This document shows positions 1 to 15,000 of a stretch of DNA of 64,000 nucleotides, one piece after another; within the stretch, counting starts at the first letter, position 1, and each line of letters starts with the position of its first letter. Both the position numbers and the translations under genes were made by a program. Source of the DNA: Adineta ricciae (Eukaryota > Rotifera > Eurotatoria > Adinetida > Adinetidae); contig CAJNOJ010000096.1 of NCBI GenBank assembly GCA_905250025.1, positions 297,739 to 361,738 of the forward strand. The letters run 5' to 3'. Under the pieces are notes generated by a model. That model was not told the DNA's origin, searched no databases, and saw only the letters and a list, made by a program, of their open reading frames with translations.

Positions 1-3000
1 CTACACAACAATAAAACGCATTTTCCCGTTACCAATCACAGAGCAACAATACAAACTTCTTCTCAACATATTGTTCCGTTGTGTTCATAATCTGTTCTAA
101 TTGATCGATCTTGCTTTTAAATATCTGATCCAATGATTGAGATTGTAACAATCGTGCTTGAACTAGAAGGTCATTTGTTAGTCGTCGTTTTTCGCCGAGA
201 AGATTTCGAATATCATTTTTAAGAACGTCGAGTGTGACTTGAAGTGTTAAGCCATTCAATCGTTCATTCAATTCACTGCTACGAAAATGTTCGTACCACT
301 GAATTAATCGTAGGGACTTCTGTTCGAAATCTTGATATTCCGAACGGCGTTTTGTTAGACTGTCGATTAATGCGATTAGGATACGTTCAGCATCACCCCA
401 TTGAATTTCCAGTAGACTAAAATAAAGTTATTACTGGAATATATGGATTCGCACAGGATCTACTTTAGTTTTTGGATCAACTGTCGAGTATCTTCGGAGT
501 GTAATTCCGGAGAGATCTGAAAAGATAACTAGTGAAATGTGATGAGAGATTAGAAGATAAACTACTTCAGAAATGGCTTGTCGCGCACGGTATAATTCAG
601 GCCGACGTTGTGTCAGTTCGTGATTTTTATTCTAAATAAAGTTCTAGAGTTTCTCTATTTCTGTCAAATATGAAACTTACGTGACAACGTTGAAGAAATT
701 GTGTTAAATCATCGGTCGGCTGCTGCTGAATTGTTCGAACTGATTTAACTAAGTTCGCCAGTTCATCTAACGTTCGATCGAGTTCACTGAATCGAAGGAG
801 TGACTAAACATACATATTCAATCATAAATCCTTAGGAAAAACCAAGTGAACTAGAGTCTATCGAAGAATGAGATAAGCAGAAAAGCAAAAAGCGAAACGG
901 AAAGGAGTAAAATCAATAAACATGCATAAATATTGATGATCTGTCTAAAAAAATTGTACATAGTCTATGCATGCGAATGATATTCTAGCGCTATGAATTA
1001 CCTTCTCCTTCTGAGGGCTATTTCGGGGCTATAAGAAGAGAAGATTCGCTCTTCTCGGGGAAGGAGCTTCGAATCTTACTTGAACTAAAGTTTCACATTT
1101 CTGTTTGATATTCATCTGAATTTCATGAAGAGATTTTTGCAAATCATTCCATTCTTTTTCCAGAATAGCTTGAGTTTTAACATCGGAATGTTTGATCAGA
1201 CGTCGATTGGCTTCATAGATCTTGTCCAGCAACGTTTTCAATTCATCATTGTCAATCGTTGTTACATATGAACCTTGTTTTATCTGGGCTATTTTACTGA
1301 TGTTTGCAGTCTGTAACTCTTGCTGTTGTTTTTCACATTTATTTCTCAATAAACGGTAGTAATCTACGCGGAGAAGGCCTGTTGATGAATTCCTGACAAT
1401 TAGTCAAAGTCTTACTTTCTAAATGTGTTTGATAAGCTAACCAAAGTCTGATCAATTCTTTGATCTCTTCATGCTTTTTCGTAACAGCTCTCATGACATT
1501 TTGCCAACGTTGTTCGAGTTTGATGAAATTACTTGGGTTTTCTACCAACTGTTTGCCTTCATTGATCAATTGAATCAGTTCTTGCTGTCGTTGACTGAAG
1601 TCAGTTGCGATATTCGAAAGGTTCTTGTCGATTTCGATGAGACCATGGTAATTCGTAGGAAGATTTTCTTGAACCACGGTTAGTTTCTTTTCAATTGCTT
1701 GGATATATTCATGCCATTTTTGGCAACGTTTGTCAAAGTTTAATCTGCCGTATTCATTGGCTTCGATTTGTCGAATACGATTTTTTACCGATTCCACGCA
1801 TTGAGAATATTCGATCATCAATTCATGCAATTGTCTGGCACGTTTGATGTAAAGAATAAATTCATTGGAGTTCAAACGTTCGATGAGATCGTGTTTGGAT
1901 TGTAGGAGCTGGTCAAGTTCGCGGAGTTGCTTCAGATTATGAAGATCGTTTTCTCCGTTTAGTTGTTGAGATTTGAGGACAGCTTGTGTTTGATTGATGG
2001 CATGAGTGAGTTCGTTTAAGTAATCTAAATAGATCTTTTCACGGTGTTTGAGTTCGTTACAATCGGTGAGAAGTTTATTTTGAAAATTCTGCAATTCGGA
2101 GTATTGATTGTGAATAACTGCGTATTGTGTATCGATTTTCTTTGCGGCAATCGGACATAGATGACTACTGAGTTTCTTTGCACGTTCGTGAAGTTTGAGT
2201 ACTTCAGTATCGAGTTGTTGCAGACTTTGTTGAAAATCCTTTGATCGCAAAACAACTGTAAAGACTTGATCGTTTCCAAGAAGAAAACTTACTCGAGCTT
2301 TGTCAAGAAGTGAATCAATATCCGAAGTGAATTTCTCCTTTTGAATTGTATACCATCGTGCTTCGAGTTCACCGAGTCGATCAAGTAAATGCAAATACGA
2401 AGTGTTAAACTGCCTCCAGTTATCCACAACTTCTCGTGACGGTTTGAGAATATCCTGTAAATGCTGTTTTACACTGGTCCATTGCTGTTGAATACGATGA
2501 GTTAACTCGTTGATTCGTGTTGATGTTTGTTTATCACACTGATCGGATAATTGATGCGTGTGGGTTTTTATTTGATCGAAGTCGTGTCGATGAGCGTCCA
2601 TCGCTTGTAGATAATCCTAGATGAGGAATCAATGAGCAATGTGATGCAGTGAGAATGATGGCTCCTACTTGTGCTTTTCGAGTGCTCATTTCATAAGTTT
2701 CAACATTCATTGCACTGGTTTCTATTCGATCGATTTCTGCTTCGGCTTCTTGAAGAATCTTTTCCATTTTGAGTAGAACCCGATTGTATTCCTGCCAATC
2801 GTTGAGAATCGATTTTGATTTGAGTTTCAGTTGTTCAATCGACGGAGAGAGATTGTCAAGTGTATAACGAACACTTTGAATGGTACCGTCTTGATCTATG
2901 ATGCGAAATGTGGATGAAGACGATGCCATTCGACTGCTGGATGTTTTCAATGAAGAAAGGATTTGCTGTTTACTTATCAATTGATTTTCCATTTCCTAGA

Positions 3001-6000
3001 GAACATCGTAGAATCAGAAGAATGACAATCAAAACGAATGAATTACATTGCATTTTTTAATGTTATGTTTCACTCCTGCTTCCAATGTTCTCGTACGCAT
3101 AAATTCCAAATCGGATGTTTGTTCCTGGACCCAATCGGACAATGTACGAATAGTATGATCAAAATCATTGAATTGATCGTTGAGTTGTTCTAATGTGTCA
3201 ATTCGAGCCGATATCAATGACTTAATCTTTGTCCAGTCGATGTTAATTTGTTTGATATTTTCCATATAATCAATTGTTGTCTCATCGACATTCGCTTCTT
3301 GTTGAAATGATTCGTTCAGATAATCGATCGTTCGTTGATGATTCAACACATCCACACGCATGTCCTATGCAAAAAGTCTTATTTAATCAATTCGTACACG
3401 CATATCTAATTACTCGATAGCGTTTGAGTAGTTTTTGTAATGTTTCTTTGTTGTTGATTGGCGCACCATGATCATCATCCAACAAACGTTTGATCGTATC
3501 AATAAAAATCACCATTTCCTTACGAGCTTGTCGAGTTGGCAAGCTATTGATAATATTCTGATGGAGAATGTTCTCATGTCGTAAAATATCCGTCTAAACG
3601 AGAGTTTCATTAATCTATATCATACAAAAACCAGCTTCGTCATCGTACCTTGATTGCGGTCCATTTTTGGTGCAGACATTCGAGATGACTTTCAGTGGAT
3701 TTGAGATCGTAGAGATTGTAGGTAGATAATCGTTTGACTAAGGATAATGTATGAGAATAAACATCAGCAACATTATCAAGACGTTTTTCCACGTCCTAGA
3801 CAACCGAAAAAGTAGAGATTAACGAAAGAAGTATGTTTACCATCATTCGTTCTAATTGTATACGAAGTTCGCTGAGATTTCCATCATAGTGTGCAGTTGA
3901 TTCACTAGCACATTGTCCCAATGTGTCTTCAAGAATGGCTAGATTTCGTTTGATATCAGTTGAAAATACTGTTCCGGTTTTATGACTAAAATTGGACAAA
4001 GAACTTTCACAATCTATCGAAGAACGCCTCGCTTACTTTTCGTATTTTTCTTGAATATCATTGGCAATTCGACTAAAGTTTTGAGTGACATTTTGAATCT
4101 CGGTTTGCAATGAAAGAATATTCAATTCACTACAAAGCATCTGAATTTCATCGTTCAGATGTAAAACTTCGGGTTCAAGTATCAGAATTCTCTGATTCAA
4201 CTCCTAATTACAAACAATAACCTTTCTGCATTTCGTACTCAGAAGCTTTTCTTACTTTGTACAGAGCAAAAGTCGATTGAATTTGTTGAAATGGAAATAA
4301 TCGTTTATTTAATGGGATTTGTTTCTCAATCTGATCCAATTGGTAACAGATGTCGTTGAGTCGTATTTGATATTCTTTCCAGATTCGTAATAGATATTCT
4401 CCATGAATATTTCGTTGAGTAATTTTATCTTGTAGATCATTCGAACGTTTTTCCAAGTCAAAATGTTGCTTTGAATAACGCGCACGTGTTTCGCGGTCAA
4501 GTTTATCGTAGAAAATATTTAGTTGTCGACGTTTTTCATCCATTTGTTGACTTAAACTCTTTTGTTCATTCAGTTGACGAGCATAGTCATCATTTGTACA
4601 TGTCAACGACACCGGACGACTCAAACGTTCCATGGTGGTATTATAAACACCTTCGTACAGTTTACATTCGTTCAGATAAATATCACGACAATGTTCGGCA
4701 TCAGTCAAAGCTTGAAGGCGATGATCGAACTACATAAAAAAGAAAAGTTTTAAGGAAGATTCAAGCAAACTTTTTCTAAACCTGTTGTTTGAGAGAAGAG
4801 ATCGTTGATTGTATGAGTTGAATTTCGGCTGGTAATGGAATGGGATTACCATCTTCGAAACACATGGTCTGACCTTGTTTTTTCAGATTGATCAGTTCTT
4901 GTTGGTAATGATCAAGTTCTTGATTTTGACTCTAGAAGAACACAGAACAAATTCGAAGAAGTCGATTTATCGAAAGGTAATCTACGCGTATAAAGTGTAA
5001 TTGTTCTTCAATCGAATTTTGTGGATTCAATTTTCGCTGTTTTAACGTATTCAGTTTCTCTTCTAATAAATTGATTTCATCCATATATAATTGCCATTCT
5101 TGTTTACGCTGACGTTTGCGTCGTTCGCGTTCTTCGTTTTCACATTCGAGTTTTATCATTTGTTCTTCCAAAGTTTTCAGTGAATCTTCCACAGACTAAA
5201 AATTCGACATTCCAAGATTAGCGGTAGGAAGCGCACTGGAACTTACTCGACCAGGTGCTAGTGTATCATGCTCTACGAGTGATGAAAGCTTATTTAGTGA
5301 GTCTTGATAAAGACGTTGTTTACGCTGATGTTCTTCAACATCCTATTTGGAAAATGGCGATTTACATGCATTTGTGGGAGAGTGAATCGATCGGAAGTGT
5401 ATTGCTGGATGAAGATTTGACTTACTCGAATTTTCTTTTTGATCAGCGACGATCGGTTCTCAAGTTCTTTTATCAGTTCGATTAAACGTTCTTTCAAATG
5501 GTCGATCTCTTGGCGTAGTTTTTGTAAACAATCATTTGGTAATTTTGAACTAAAAATAAAGAGCGAATATTTTCAATAGAAAACCACACGTTTTCATCTA
5601 ACTTGTTAATATTCCGTGAGAGTGTGTCGATCTCTTTCAATTTCTCTTGTATCGCCTGTTGTTTTTGATTTAGCTGTGCATTCTCTTGTTGAAGTGTATC
5701 TAAATCCTGTTTACTACTTAAAGATTCATGACGTTGAGTTTGTTTAATCCATTCAAAGATTGATTCGATTCGATCACGAAATTCTTTCTGTTGTCGATTT
5801 TGTTGCTCATATTCCTTCGAAGTCGAAATAGAAGACATTCAGCGATTTATTGTCAACATTTTACTTTACCTCTTGCTTTCGTGCGACGTTCGTCTTCATT
5901 CGATCAATGGTTTCGATCAAATTCTGTATAGCTACCGCAACAATTTGCTCAATTTGGGGATAATCATGTGTAAGATTCATGAGAATTTGTTTTCGTTTAT

Positions 6001-9000
6001 CTAATTCCATTTGTATGTCTTGTAGACGTTGTAGTTTCTCATCGATTGTCAATGGCTGTTCCAGAATAGATTCGATTGTTCGATGAATATTCGTTATCCA
6101 CTGTTCATAGAAGATGTATTGTTTATTGAATTCATTCAATTGATAATGAATCTTTTGGCTCAGTTCTAGACGTTGTTCGAGGTTTTCATGATGAGTGGAT
6201 AAATCTTTTAATAGGCGATCGAGATCAGTTAACTACAAAGAAACTTGTTGAATGTTTTATCTTTGAAACAATCTATATCGGATACCTTTTGCGTTGCTTC
6301 AACAGATTTACTCGTTTGTAGAAGTCGATTAAGACGATTTCGTAATCGTTGTATTTGATCGACAGCTGATTGATATTCCATGAGAATTGTCTTGGCTTTC
6401 GGAATGAATTGATTGAATATTTCAATGTTTTTCGAATTGCCTAATTCATGAATGACATCTTTCGTTTGTTTGATCCAACGTTCACACATCGCATTTGTTT
6501 CGGCATATTGTTGATTAATAAAGTTCATTTCATTCATATCTTCCTGTTTACTGAGTAAGTCTTGTTCAAGTTCGGTCCATCGACGTGCAATTTCACTGAC
6601 ACGACGACGAACACGTTCGCGTTCGTCAGAATCAGTCAATTGTGGAATTAATGTTGTGGATAACAACTGAACACGATCGATCAAGGTACGTTGACTATGC
6701 ATTTCACTAGTTAAATCCTAAACACCAGAAGAAAATCGACATTTCTTCACGTTGAAGGTATGTTACTTTTAATAAGTTAGCATTGAGTTTTGTATTTGCT
6801 TGACGAGTCTTTGTGTCGATATTTTTGCTGATGGTATCCATCGTTTTTTCATAATCATTTCGTATATTGTTAAAGTCATGTAATTCAGCAGATTTGTCAT
6901 TCATACGAACTTTCATATCCTCCATATCTTCGTAAACTCGACCGATCATTTTGTCTAAGTCATCAGAAAGATTTCCGAATTCGTTTTTATAATCGACGAT
7001 GCCTTGCTCGAACAGAGCGAAATGATGAACCAACTCTTCATCGATTTTCTAAATCAAATCAAATAAGAATCTTCCGAGAACAGCAAGAACGGTGAATGTA
7101 CTTTTAGCTTTTGATCACCTTCATTGGTCAAAGTTGGATGAATTTCAATCAATTGAACTTTAATACGTTGAATGATTGTCGATATCGATCGAGCGTTTTG
7201 TCTCAGTTTTTCTTGTTCTTCAACTTGTTGATCGAGATGTTCGACTGTTTTTGTTGTCTCAATTTTCAAACTTTAAACCAATCACTGTACATGACCAATC
7301 TTTAGAGAACAATGAACTTACTTTTGGTAATCTTGTAAAGCATCTTGATGTTTCTTTTCTAAACTTCGAACGATCTGCTGATCGTATCTCTTTTCGAACA
7401 GTGCAGTGATCATATCGTCCACTTCGGATAACAGCGAACTTTCTAAGTCAATATCTTTCATAAAACTTTTGATTTCCACGGATCGTCGAGTTAAATCCAC
7501 GCTTCCGTAGCCACTATCGAAACTTTGGTGCAATTCTTGTCGTTTACGATTAGTAAATGATTTGATTTTACTCAAAGTACGTTCAATACGTTCGCGAAGT
7601 GATTCATTCTCCTGAACAGAAACAAATTTTGTTTTCGATGAAAACTCTCCTAGATTTCAATTACTTCTTGAGCCTTTTTGCCTCGATCGAGGCTTTCGCG
7701 GATTGTTTCTACTGAAGTTGCTAATTCTTTCAATTCGCGATCGATGTCTGTTGAACTGTTCACATCCAGTGACTTTTTCAAATCGCGACCAAGGTAATGT
7801 AGAGCAGAAAAGGCCGAATCCATTTCTGTGATCAAATTTTCTGCGGACTAGAAATTCAAAAATTCATCGAAGATCAAGTTTCGTTCCTATTCCTAGTCTT
7901 ACATCAGGTGATTTCTCAATCATTTGTAAAATACGATCAGCATCGGAGTGTAAACTGGCAACACTCGAATTGAATCGATTGGATTTTTGACGAATTTCAT
8001 CGAGTTCCTTTCGACGTTGATGAATACGAGATTCTAAAAGCAAGATGACAACTCTATTTATTCAAAAATCATCTCCTTCTTACCGAGATCTTCGATAGTT
8101 TGATGAAAGCTTCTCAATTGACTATCACATAAATCTTTCGCATTGTTTCGTAAATGTAATCGAAATGCTTCGGTTAACTTATGAGCATCGGCTAACCGAT
8201 AGTTCTGCTCCGCACATATCTCTTCCAGATACTACAAAATACCAATAGCTGATCGAAGAGATAATCAAAATGTACAGACGTTAAGTTGTTTTTCATGTTC
8301 ATCGAGTCGATGACGATCGTATCCATCGAAGAACGATGCTAATTTAAGGTCGCTATCGCTACAAAAAACGAATTCAAGAAGTTTCACAAACCATCGTCAA
8401 AATTCTCTCGTACCCAAGTACTGCTTTCGCTTCCGTAGTTAGTTTTAGGTAGTGACTCATATGTCGGTGAACATCATCGACAACATTTGTTTGTTTATTG
8501 AGCAAATTCTAGAATTAAAAAGTGAAAAGATCTTTGCGTAATCGGAAAGTGCTTACTTTCACTTGATGTTTCAACTCTTCGACTGTTTCTAGTCGTTCTC
8601 GAATTTCTCCATCGCCTGCATTGATAAGATTAGGTTCTTCATCTAGAGTTTGTTCAATTCGTGCCATACGTTGATCAATTGATGGTCCAATTTGCTGCAA
8701 AAACCAAAACAAATGCTTTCATCGTTCCAGTGACTAAATTTACTTTGAGCGATTGTTGAAAATCGGCAACATTGTTCAACGAAAGATTCAATTCTAGCGG
8801 TTGCTGTAAATCGTGAAAAATTCGTCGAAGCCAATCGATCGTTGATAACAAATCTTCATTCAATTTATGCTGAGTTTTCATCAGATGTTCGTATTCGCCT
8901 CGAACTTGTTGGCAACTAGTGAATAAATCTTGTAGACGCTCTCGACGACGTTCGTTCGTACGTTTGATGTGTTCACATTGCGAATGAGGAAGATCATTCG

Positions 9001-12000
9001 CTAGACGATCACTCATATGCATCAGTCTGTTCAAATCTTGTTCAGCTTGTTGTAGCCGATCCAAAACCGACTAAAATGATGAAATGTACAATGAACGTTT
9101 AGAGAACAGAGCGAAATTCAACCTGATAAATGATTCCTTTGTCTTGTTGATGTTGAGAAGATTTTAGTTGATCAGTACACATCTGTAAAGATGCGTCTAA
9201 CTCGTTTTCCAAAAGATGGAATTCATTTTCTGTTTGAATAAGCCGTTCAATACGTTCAATCTCATTATGGATCGATTCATCGAAGTTTTTCAGATTTATA
9301 TTCAATTCATTGCCAAGACGAAAATCGATTCGATGGCCCTTACTCGTTAGTAAACGTTGAATACGTGTTAATTCCTTAAAGCTATTGTTTGTCTCATCGA
9401 AATGTCTCAATAATTGTTTGTAATTTTCAGCACGTCGGTCACTGGGAGGACAGTTACCATCAAGAGGTGATTGGTGTTTGAGACGATTGAACTCCGTCTG
9501 TAATTGTTGATAAAGTTCTTGTACATGTTCAAGTTGCTGGCTGAATTCATTTCGTTCGTCTAATAAGTGGAGGAATCAAGAAAATAATGTAACTTTTTTG
9601 CTACTTACGACTCGCTTCGTCGAGAAGAGCAAGACGTTGGGTTAAGTTATCCAATAAACGATTGTATTTATCCTTCAGAACCGTATATTTTTCATCGAGG
9701 GTGATAGAATCGGTTTCATTCAATGTGGACGCAACAGTTGTATGAAGACGCGCTAGATCTTCGAATTCATGCCGGCGATCTCGTGTTAATTGTAACAATG
9801 ACTAAATAAGACAGTCAACTTCGCTTCATTACCTCGATTGAACTCACCTGAACAGTTTTCGATTTGTCTTTCAATGCACCAATCGATTGTTGTAAATCAT
9901 TCGAAAACGGTTCTTTTACTTGTTGTTCAGTACTCTTAATCCAGTCAGCTAATTTATTGGTCAAACGATCATAGTCACGACGCTGTTCACTGGTTGCATG
10001 TAATTGTCGATTACGTTCATTCAATGCTTCTTCCAAATCTCTCAGTTGATGAACTAGTTCTAAATTTGTCAATGATATGAACACAAGGAGAAGTATTTCG
10101 ACGAAGACAAACCATCCGTGTGTTGATCACAATCGTGTTCATTTTCATGAGCGTAGCCTTGTTTGATTGCATCGTTCAATCGAGTGATTTGATCGAGAGT
10201 GGTTCGTTGTTGTTTGATTTCGTTCAATGCATCCTATGACAAGAAAATCATTCAGGTTTATAGGAAGGAATTCTATTTTCGTACATTGTATCGATTCTGT
10301 AAACGTTCAATTTCGTTTGGTTTCAATGGAACAGTTGTGTCTGAGGTAATCAAACGTTGTTTATCGTCGTACCAAACAATAAGACGATTAGAAATCTGAT
10401 CCAATTCTTGACGCTGTTGAATTAATGTAGCTAAACGATCTTTTCGTTTATCAATCTGTTCTTGTAATTGAACCAAATCAATCTATGAACATACAAACAT
10501 GATTTCAGTGGTTCGTAATCGAACAAACGACGAAGGGTTGTACTTCAATTTTACGCAAGACTGATTCTGCTTGTTGCCGTTCTTGCTGCGACAAATCCGA
10601 TGAAATTGTTTTGTACTTATTACGTAAAGCGGTGAGATGTACATCTTCACCTTGAACTTCCCGTTGTAGAGTCTAAATTGAGGAAATTTCACAGATGAAA
10701 ACATCTTCAATCTTATTTCGAGCACGTAATCGCATGTATTCAAACGATTACTCTTCATTCATCGATTAGATATATGCGTATAAGCCTTGTGATTAGTGAT
10801 TATGTGCATGAATATTTCTGTATCATTTCAAAAGCAAGCATAAGCCATCTAAGATCTTATATTGTATTAGTTGCTAAAATAGAAAAATACATGATGGAAA
10901 AAAAAACTTCGTTTGACTCTAAAATACATCATTCCAAAAGCTTACGCTGTGTACAATACCATTGAAATATGTAGCAGTAACATTGCCTATCGTGATCATA
11001 CCCCGATTTCTATTAGTAATATGAAGCAAAGTTAAAAGGAGAAGAAGAGGAGCGCATAGCAAGAAAATGAGCATAGAAAGCAGTTCTGTAAGCGTAGGTG
11101 ATCGTAATAGTGGAAAATACCTTAATGACAACCATTAGATCCTCGATGTCACGTATGGAATACCCAGCAAGATGTGCTGAACGATGATTGTTGCTGATCG
11201 CATTAATGCGCTGAAGTAAATTCGTATGAGTTTGATTGAAATCTGCAACTAATCGATCTAACTCTTGGGCTTGTATTCGACGTTGAGTGAGCTGCAAACA
11301 AAAGAGTCATTCATTTCCGTTCGAATGATTCGTCGATCGTACTTTATTCTCAATTGTGTCAACTAGATTTTGGATCGCTCGACATTCGACGACGAAAAAG
11401 ATATTTCGATTGGTGGAAGAATCTGTAATTGTTGCATTACTTTCTTCCATTAAACGATCAAGCGCCGTGCTATCTGCTTGAATCGTACGTAGATCATCTG
11501 CGTAACGTTCAAGTTGGGCTTTAATCGCATCGATGTTTTCCACTTTCATCTGAGGATTCTGTTGAAGTTCGTCATTGATCTGTTGTAACTTGTGACGAAT
11601 ATCTAACGAGTATTTCATATGTTCGTCATATTGTTTCAAAAGGTCGAGTCGTTTTTGTAGGACAATTTCATATCTGAAAGATTTTCATGGGATAAAACAA
11701 AGTTTTTCGTCTTCAGAGCATTTCTTACGTGTTCAATCGTTGTCGATTCGTATCGAATGCGTTTTTAATTGTTTGTAAATCAACTTTTGCCAAGCCGGCG
11801 TGTTCCAAATCAGTTAATTCTTCACTGATGGTTGCCACTAGTGGCTGCAGTGATTGTAATTGTTTAAGAAGTTGTTGTAAACGCTGATAGGTTTGGTTCC
11901 ATGTTGCTGTTTGAATTTGAGCATTATTATCGATTTGTTCGGTGATGTCACGAACATTTCGTTCGAACACTTCGAAACGATTTAGAAAAGATTTACGAGA

Positions 12001-15000
12001 TTCGTACAAACGTTCAGTTTCACGAAGCTAAATACAAATTCGACGCAGGTTTTTTTCGGCTAGTACTGAGAACTGCTTACTTTATCAGTGATCAATCGAG
12101 TGAGTTGATGCCATCTTGTTTCAATGGACATTTGCTCCTCGTGAAGAATGCGTTGACCTTCAGGAGAAGTGAACTGTCGCAAATCATTCATTTGTTTATG
12201 AAGACGATTATAACTCGATGTATGATGATGGATATTTTCATCTAATGCCTGAAATTCAAAGGTTATTCGTTATCAAATTTACTTTGCTGTACTCATTACT
12301 CGAAGTTCGTTGAGTAAAATGTTGATTTTATTCAAATCGAATAACTTGTTCACATCAGTAGAGATAATCGAGTTGACACGTTGTTCAAGTTCGGCGAGTA
12401 TTTGATCACGAAAAGAATTCAGTTCTGATTCGAACAACAGCCATGCGGAATATTGTTTATCGTATCTTGGAGTCAGCTCATCCGAACGTCGAACAATTTC
12501 ATTCCAACGATTGGATAACGACTTAATAAAAGACTTTAATTCATACTGATCGGTAATAGTATGTTCTTCATTGATTAAATTGTTATGAATGAGTAGCATT
12601 CGACGACGTTCTTCAAGTAATTCCTGAAGACGAACGAAAACGGTTAGAAAATGCATTAAAAAAAAACTTTTTTTTTTACTTTATGTTTATCATGCAATTG
12701 CTTCGCTTCGGTGAGATTTAGAGCACCGGATTTATCGAGGCGCTTTGTAAGATAGTCTTCCGCTTGTTCAATCCACGGCTCTAATTGTTGTATGTAACGC
12801 TCAGATGCTTGAACGTGCGATCGACATTCGGCTAGTTGTTCTTCTTCACGATTGACCTTTTCTGATGTGGACTCAGCTAATGTGCGCAATCGCGTCAAGC
12901 GATTCAGAGCTTGTGGCAAATCCTTCGGGCGAGAATGTAGGGATTGAAGATTTGAACCTTCAGAATGTAATGCTGATAGTGAGTGTAGATGTTCGCCAAG
13001 TTCAGAACGAATACGCTAGAAAATAAGGAGAGAATGGTATGGAAGGAATCGGCTTGATGGTTACTTCGAGAATTTGTTGTTTTTCTTCCAATGGTCGTTC
13101 ACCAAACATGCGCGCATCGAACATTGAGCCGATTTCTCGAAAGAGTGTTTCTAAACGTTTCAATTCCTCATTGAAATGCATCCATTTGTCATTGTCTTGT
13201 GTTAAATCTCGTAGTAATTCATTTACGATTCGTGCTTTCTCGACTAGTTCTTCCACCATATGATCATACTCTGTTTTAAGCTTTTGGAAATTTTCGTAAG
13301 GCAATAAACTTTTCGATGAAATTGCCTGAAGATGATCGGCACTATCGTCAAGAATTGTTTTCATTTCTGTGTAAGAAGTTTGGAGGTGCTGAAACAGAAC
13401 ATAACAGTTATCCATGATCTGTGCAAAGAGTGGATGAATCTTTACCTTGCAAATCTCGATTTCATTTTGATACGATTGTATAGAATTTAGATTTGATCGC
13501 GAACGAGATAGTTCACTATTGAAACGTTCCATCTGTTGTTGATAACGACGTTTGTTCGCATCGAAACGTTCCCAAAGTTCGAGCAAAACCTAAAAAAAGC
13601 AATAGAACGAGAACATTGAGCACGACTTTGACCTACTTGAAGTTTCTCTAATAACTCATTTGCAGATTGACGCTTTTCATTGTATAGTTTCTGTATATTT
13701 TGTACATCTTGTTGAACGTATCTCGGTGCTGTATCTTGTTTCATCAATTCATCAGCTCGTGAGCTCAATTCGTTGACTTGATGAGAGAAACTTTCTAGAA
13801 CATCGCAAACTTTCTTCTGGCCTTGAACGGCCGTACGAACATCAGCTAGATCTCGAAAATTCAATGGCGCATTCGAGATATTCGATAGAGTCGTATGCAA
13901 TTGTTGAGTATTTTCATGAATCATCTTCGCCGGTACAATAACAGTGCAACGTTGTGATGCTTCATCGACTGAAACGAGTGTCTGTTTGTAACGTGAGAGA
14001 AGTACATCGAGTCGTTGTCGATAACGAGCGGGATCTTCTGTACTGTGTTCTTCGATGAGTTCATTCATCAGTGCAGAAAGTGCTTTGACATCGCGAGCAA
14101 TCATTTCGACTTGTTCCATGGCATTCTAAAGTATCGAATCGAACGGTGTCTAATATAGTTTTAGAAGGTTTTCTACCTTGAATTTGTTTACAGTGGCTTT
14201 GTATTGTTCAAAGGAAACTTCGACGTTTTGTGTTTCGTTAATCAATCGTTCGATTGCTTCCATCCACGCTTCTACCACACGAAATCTAAATAGAGTATTT
14301 ATTAGATAACCTATTTTGTTTTTCATTCGAAATGTTCATTTTACTTTTCTTCAAATTCCTGTCGTTGTTTCGGTAGTATCTGAAGTTTTCTTTTAACGTT
14401 ATCAATCTTCGTCTGCGTGCGTGCCCAATAATCATTCAATTTGGTTGTTCGTTCGTCCATCTGATCATTTTCTTGACTGGATGTTGAGCTTGTATCATGA
14501 CTACGAATATCATTGGCATAGGCATGCAAGTTTCTCAAATGCGTTTCCATTGTCGGTTGAAAATTATTCAATTGAAAGCGTTCGTTATGACGTCGAAGGA
14601 TGTCCGATGTGTCCATGTGTCTTTCCATTTGTTTTAACTCTTCGTTTAATTCGTCTTCGGCTTGTTTCAACTCCTTAACGATGATACTTTCTAAGCGTTC
14701 ATATTGTAAACGCAATAAACGTATTGGGGCGTGACAAACAATGCTGTTCCATCGTGATTCCAATGTATCCATAAGAAATTGAATCTCCTTCTGTTCACTT
14801 TCATCTCGAATGTGTAATAATTCACGGCCGGATTTGATAAATCCGTGGAGGATTTCATCATCAATAATCTGAAAGAAATTCTTATGTTTTTGTATGAGAT
14901 ATGCGTAGTCTTCATGTTTTTCCAGGACAATCGTTTGAGCTTGTTCGATCCATTGTTCAAGATGTCGCAAACGTTGATTAAAATCTTTCCATAACTGTGA

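Noticed and set aside
1030..1076. Perfect 8-bp inverted repeat AAGATTCG/CGAATCTT in an intron
   Set aside because: It sits in a longer nesprin intron next to the donor; a single short hairpin, no further evidence of function.
1350..1440. Apparent frameshift between two spectrin-repeat frames of the nesprin-like gene
   Set aside because: A 52-bp intron (GTAAGAC...CGCGTAG) between HLE and YYRLLRNKC restores one frame; no lesion is needed.
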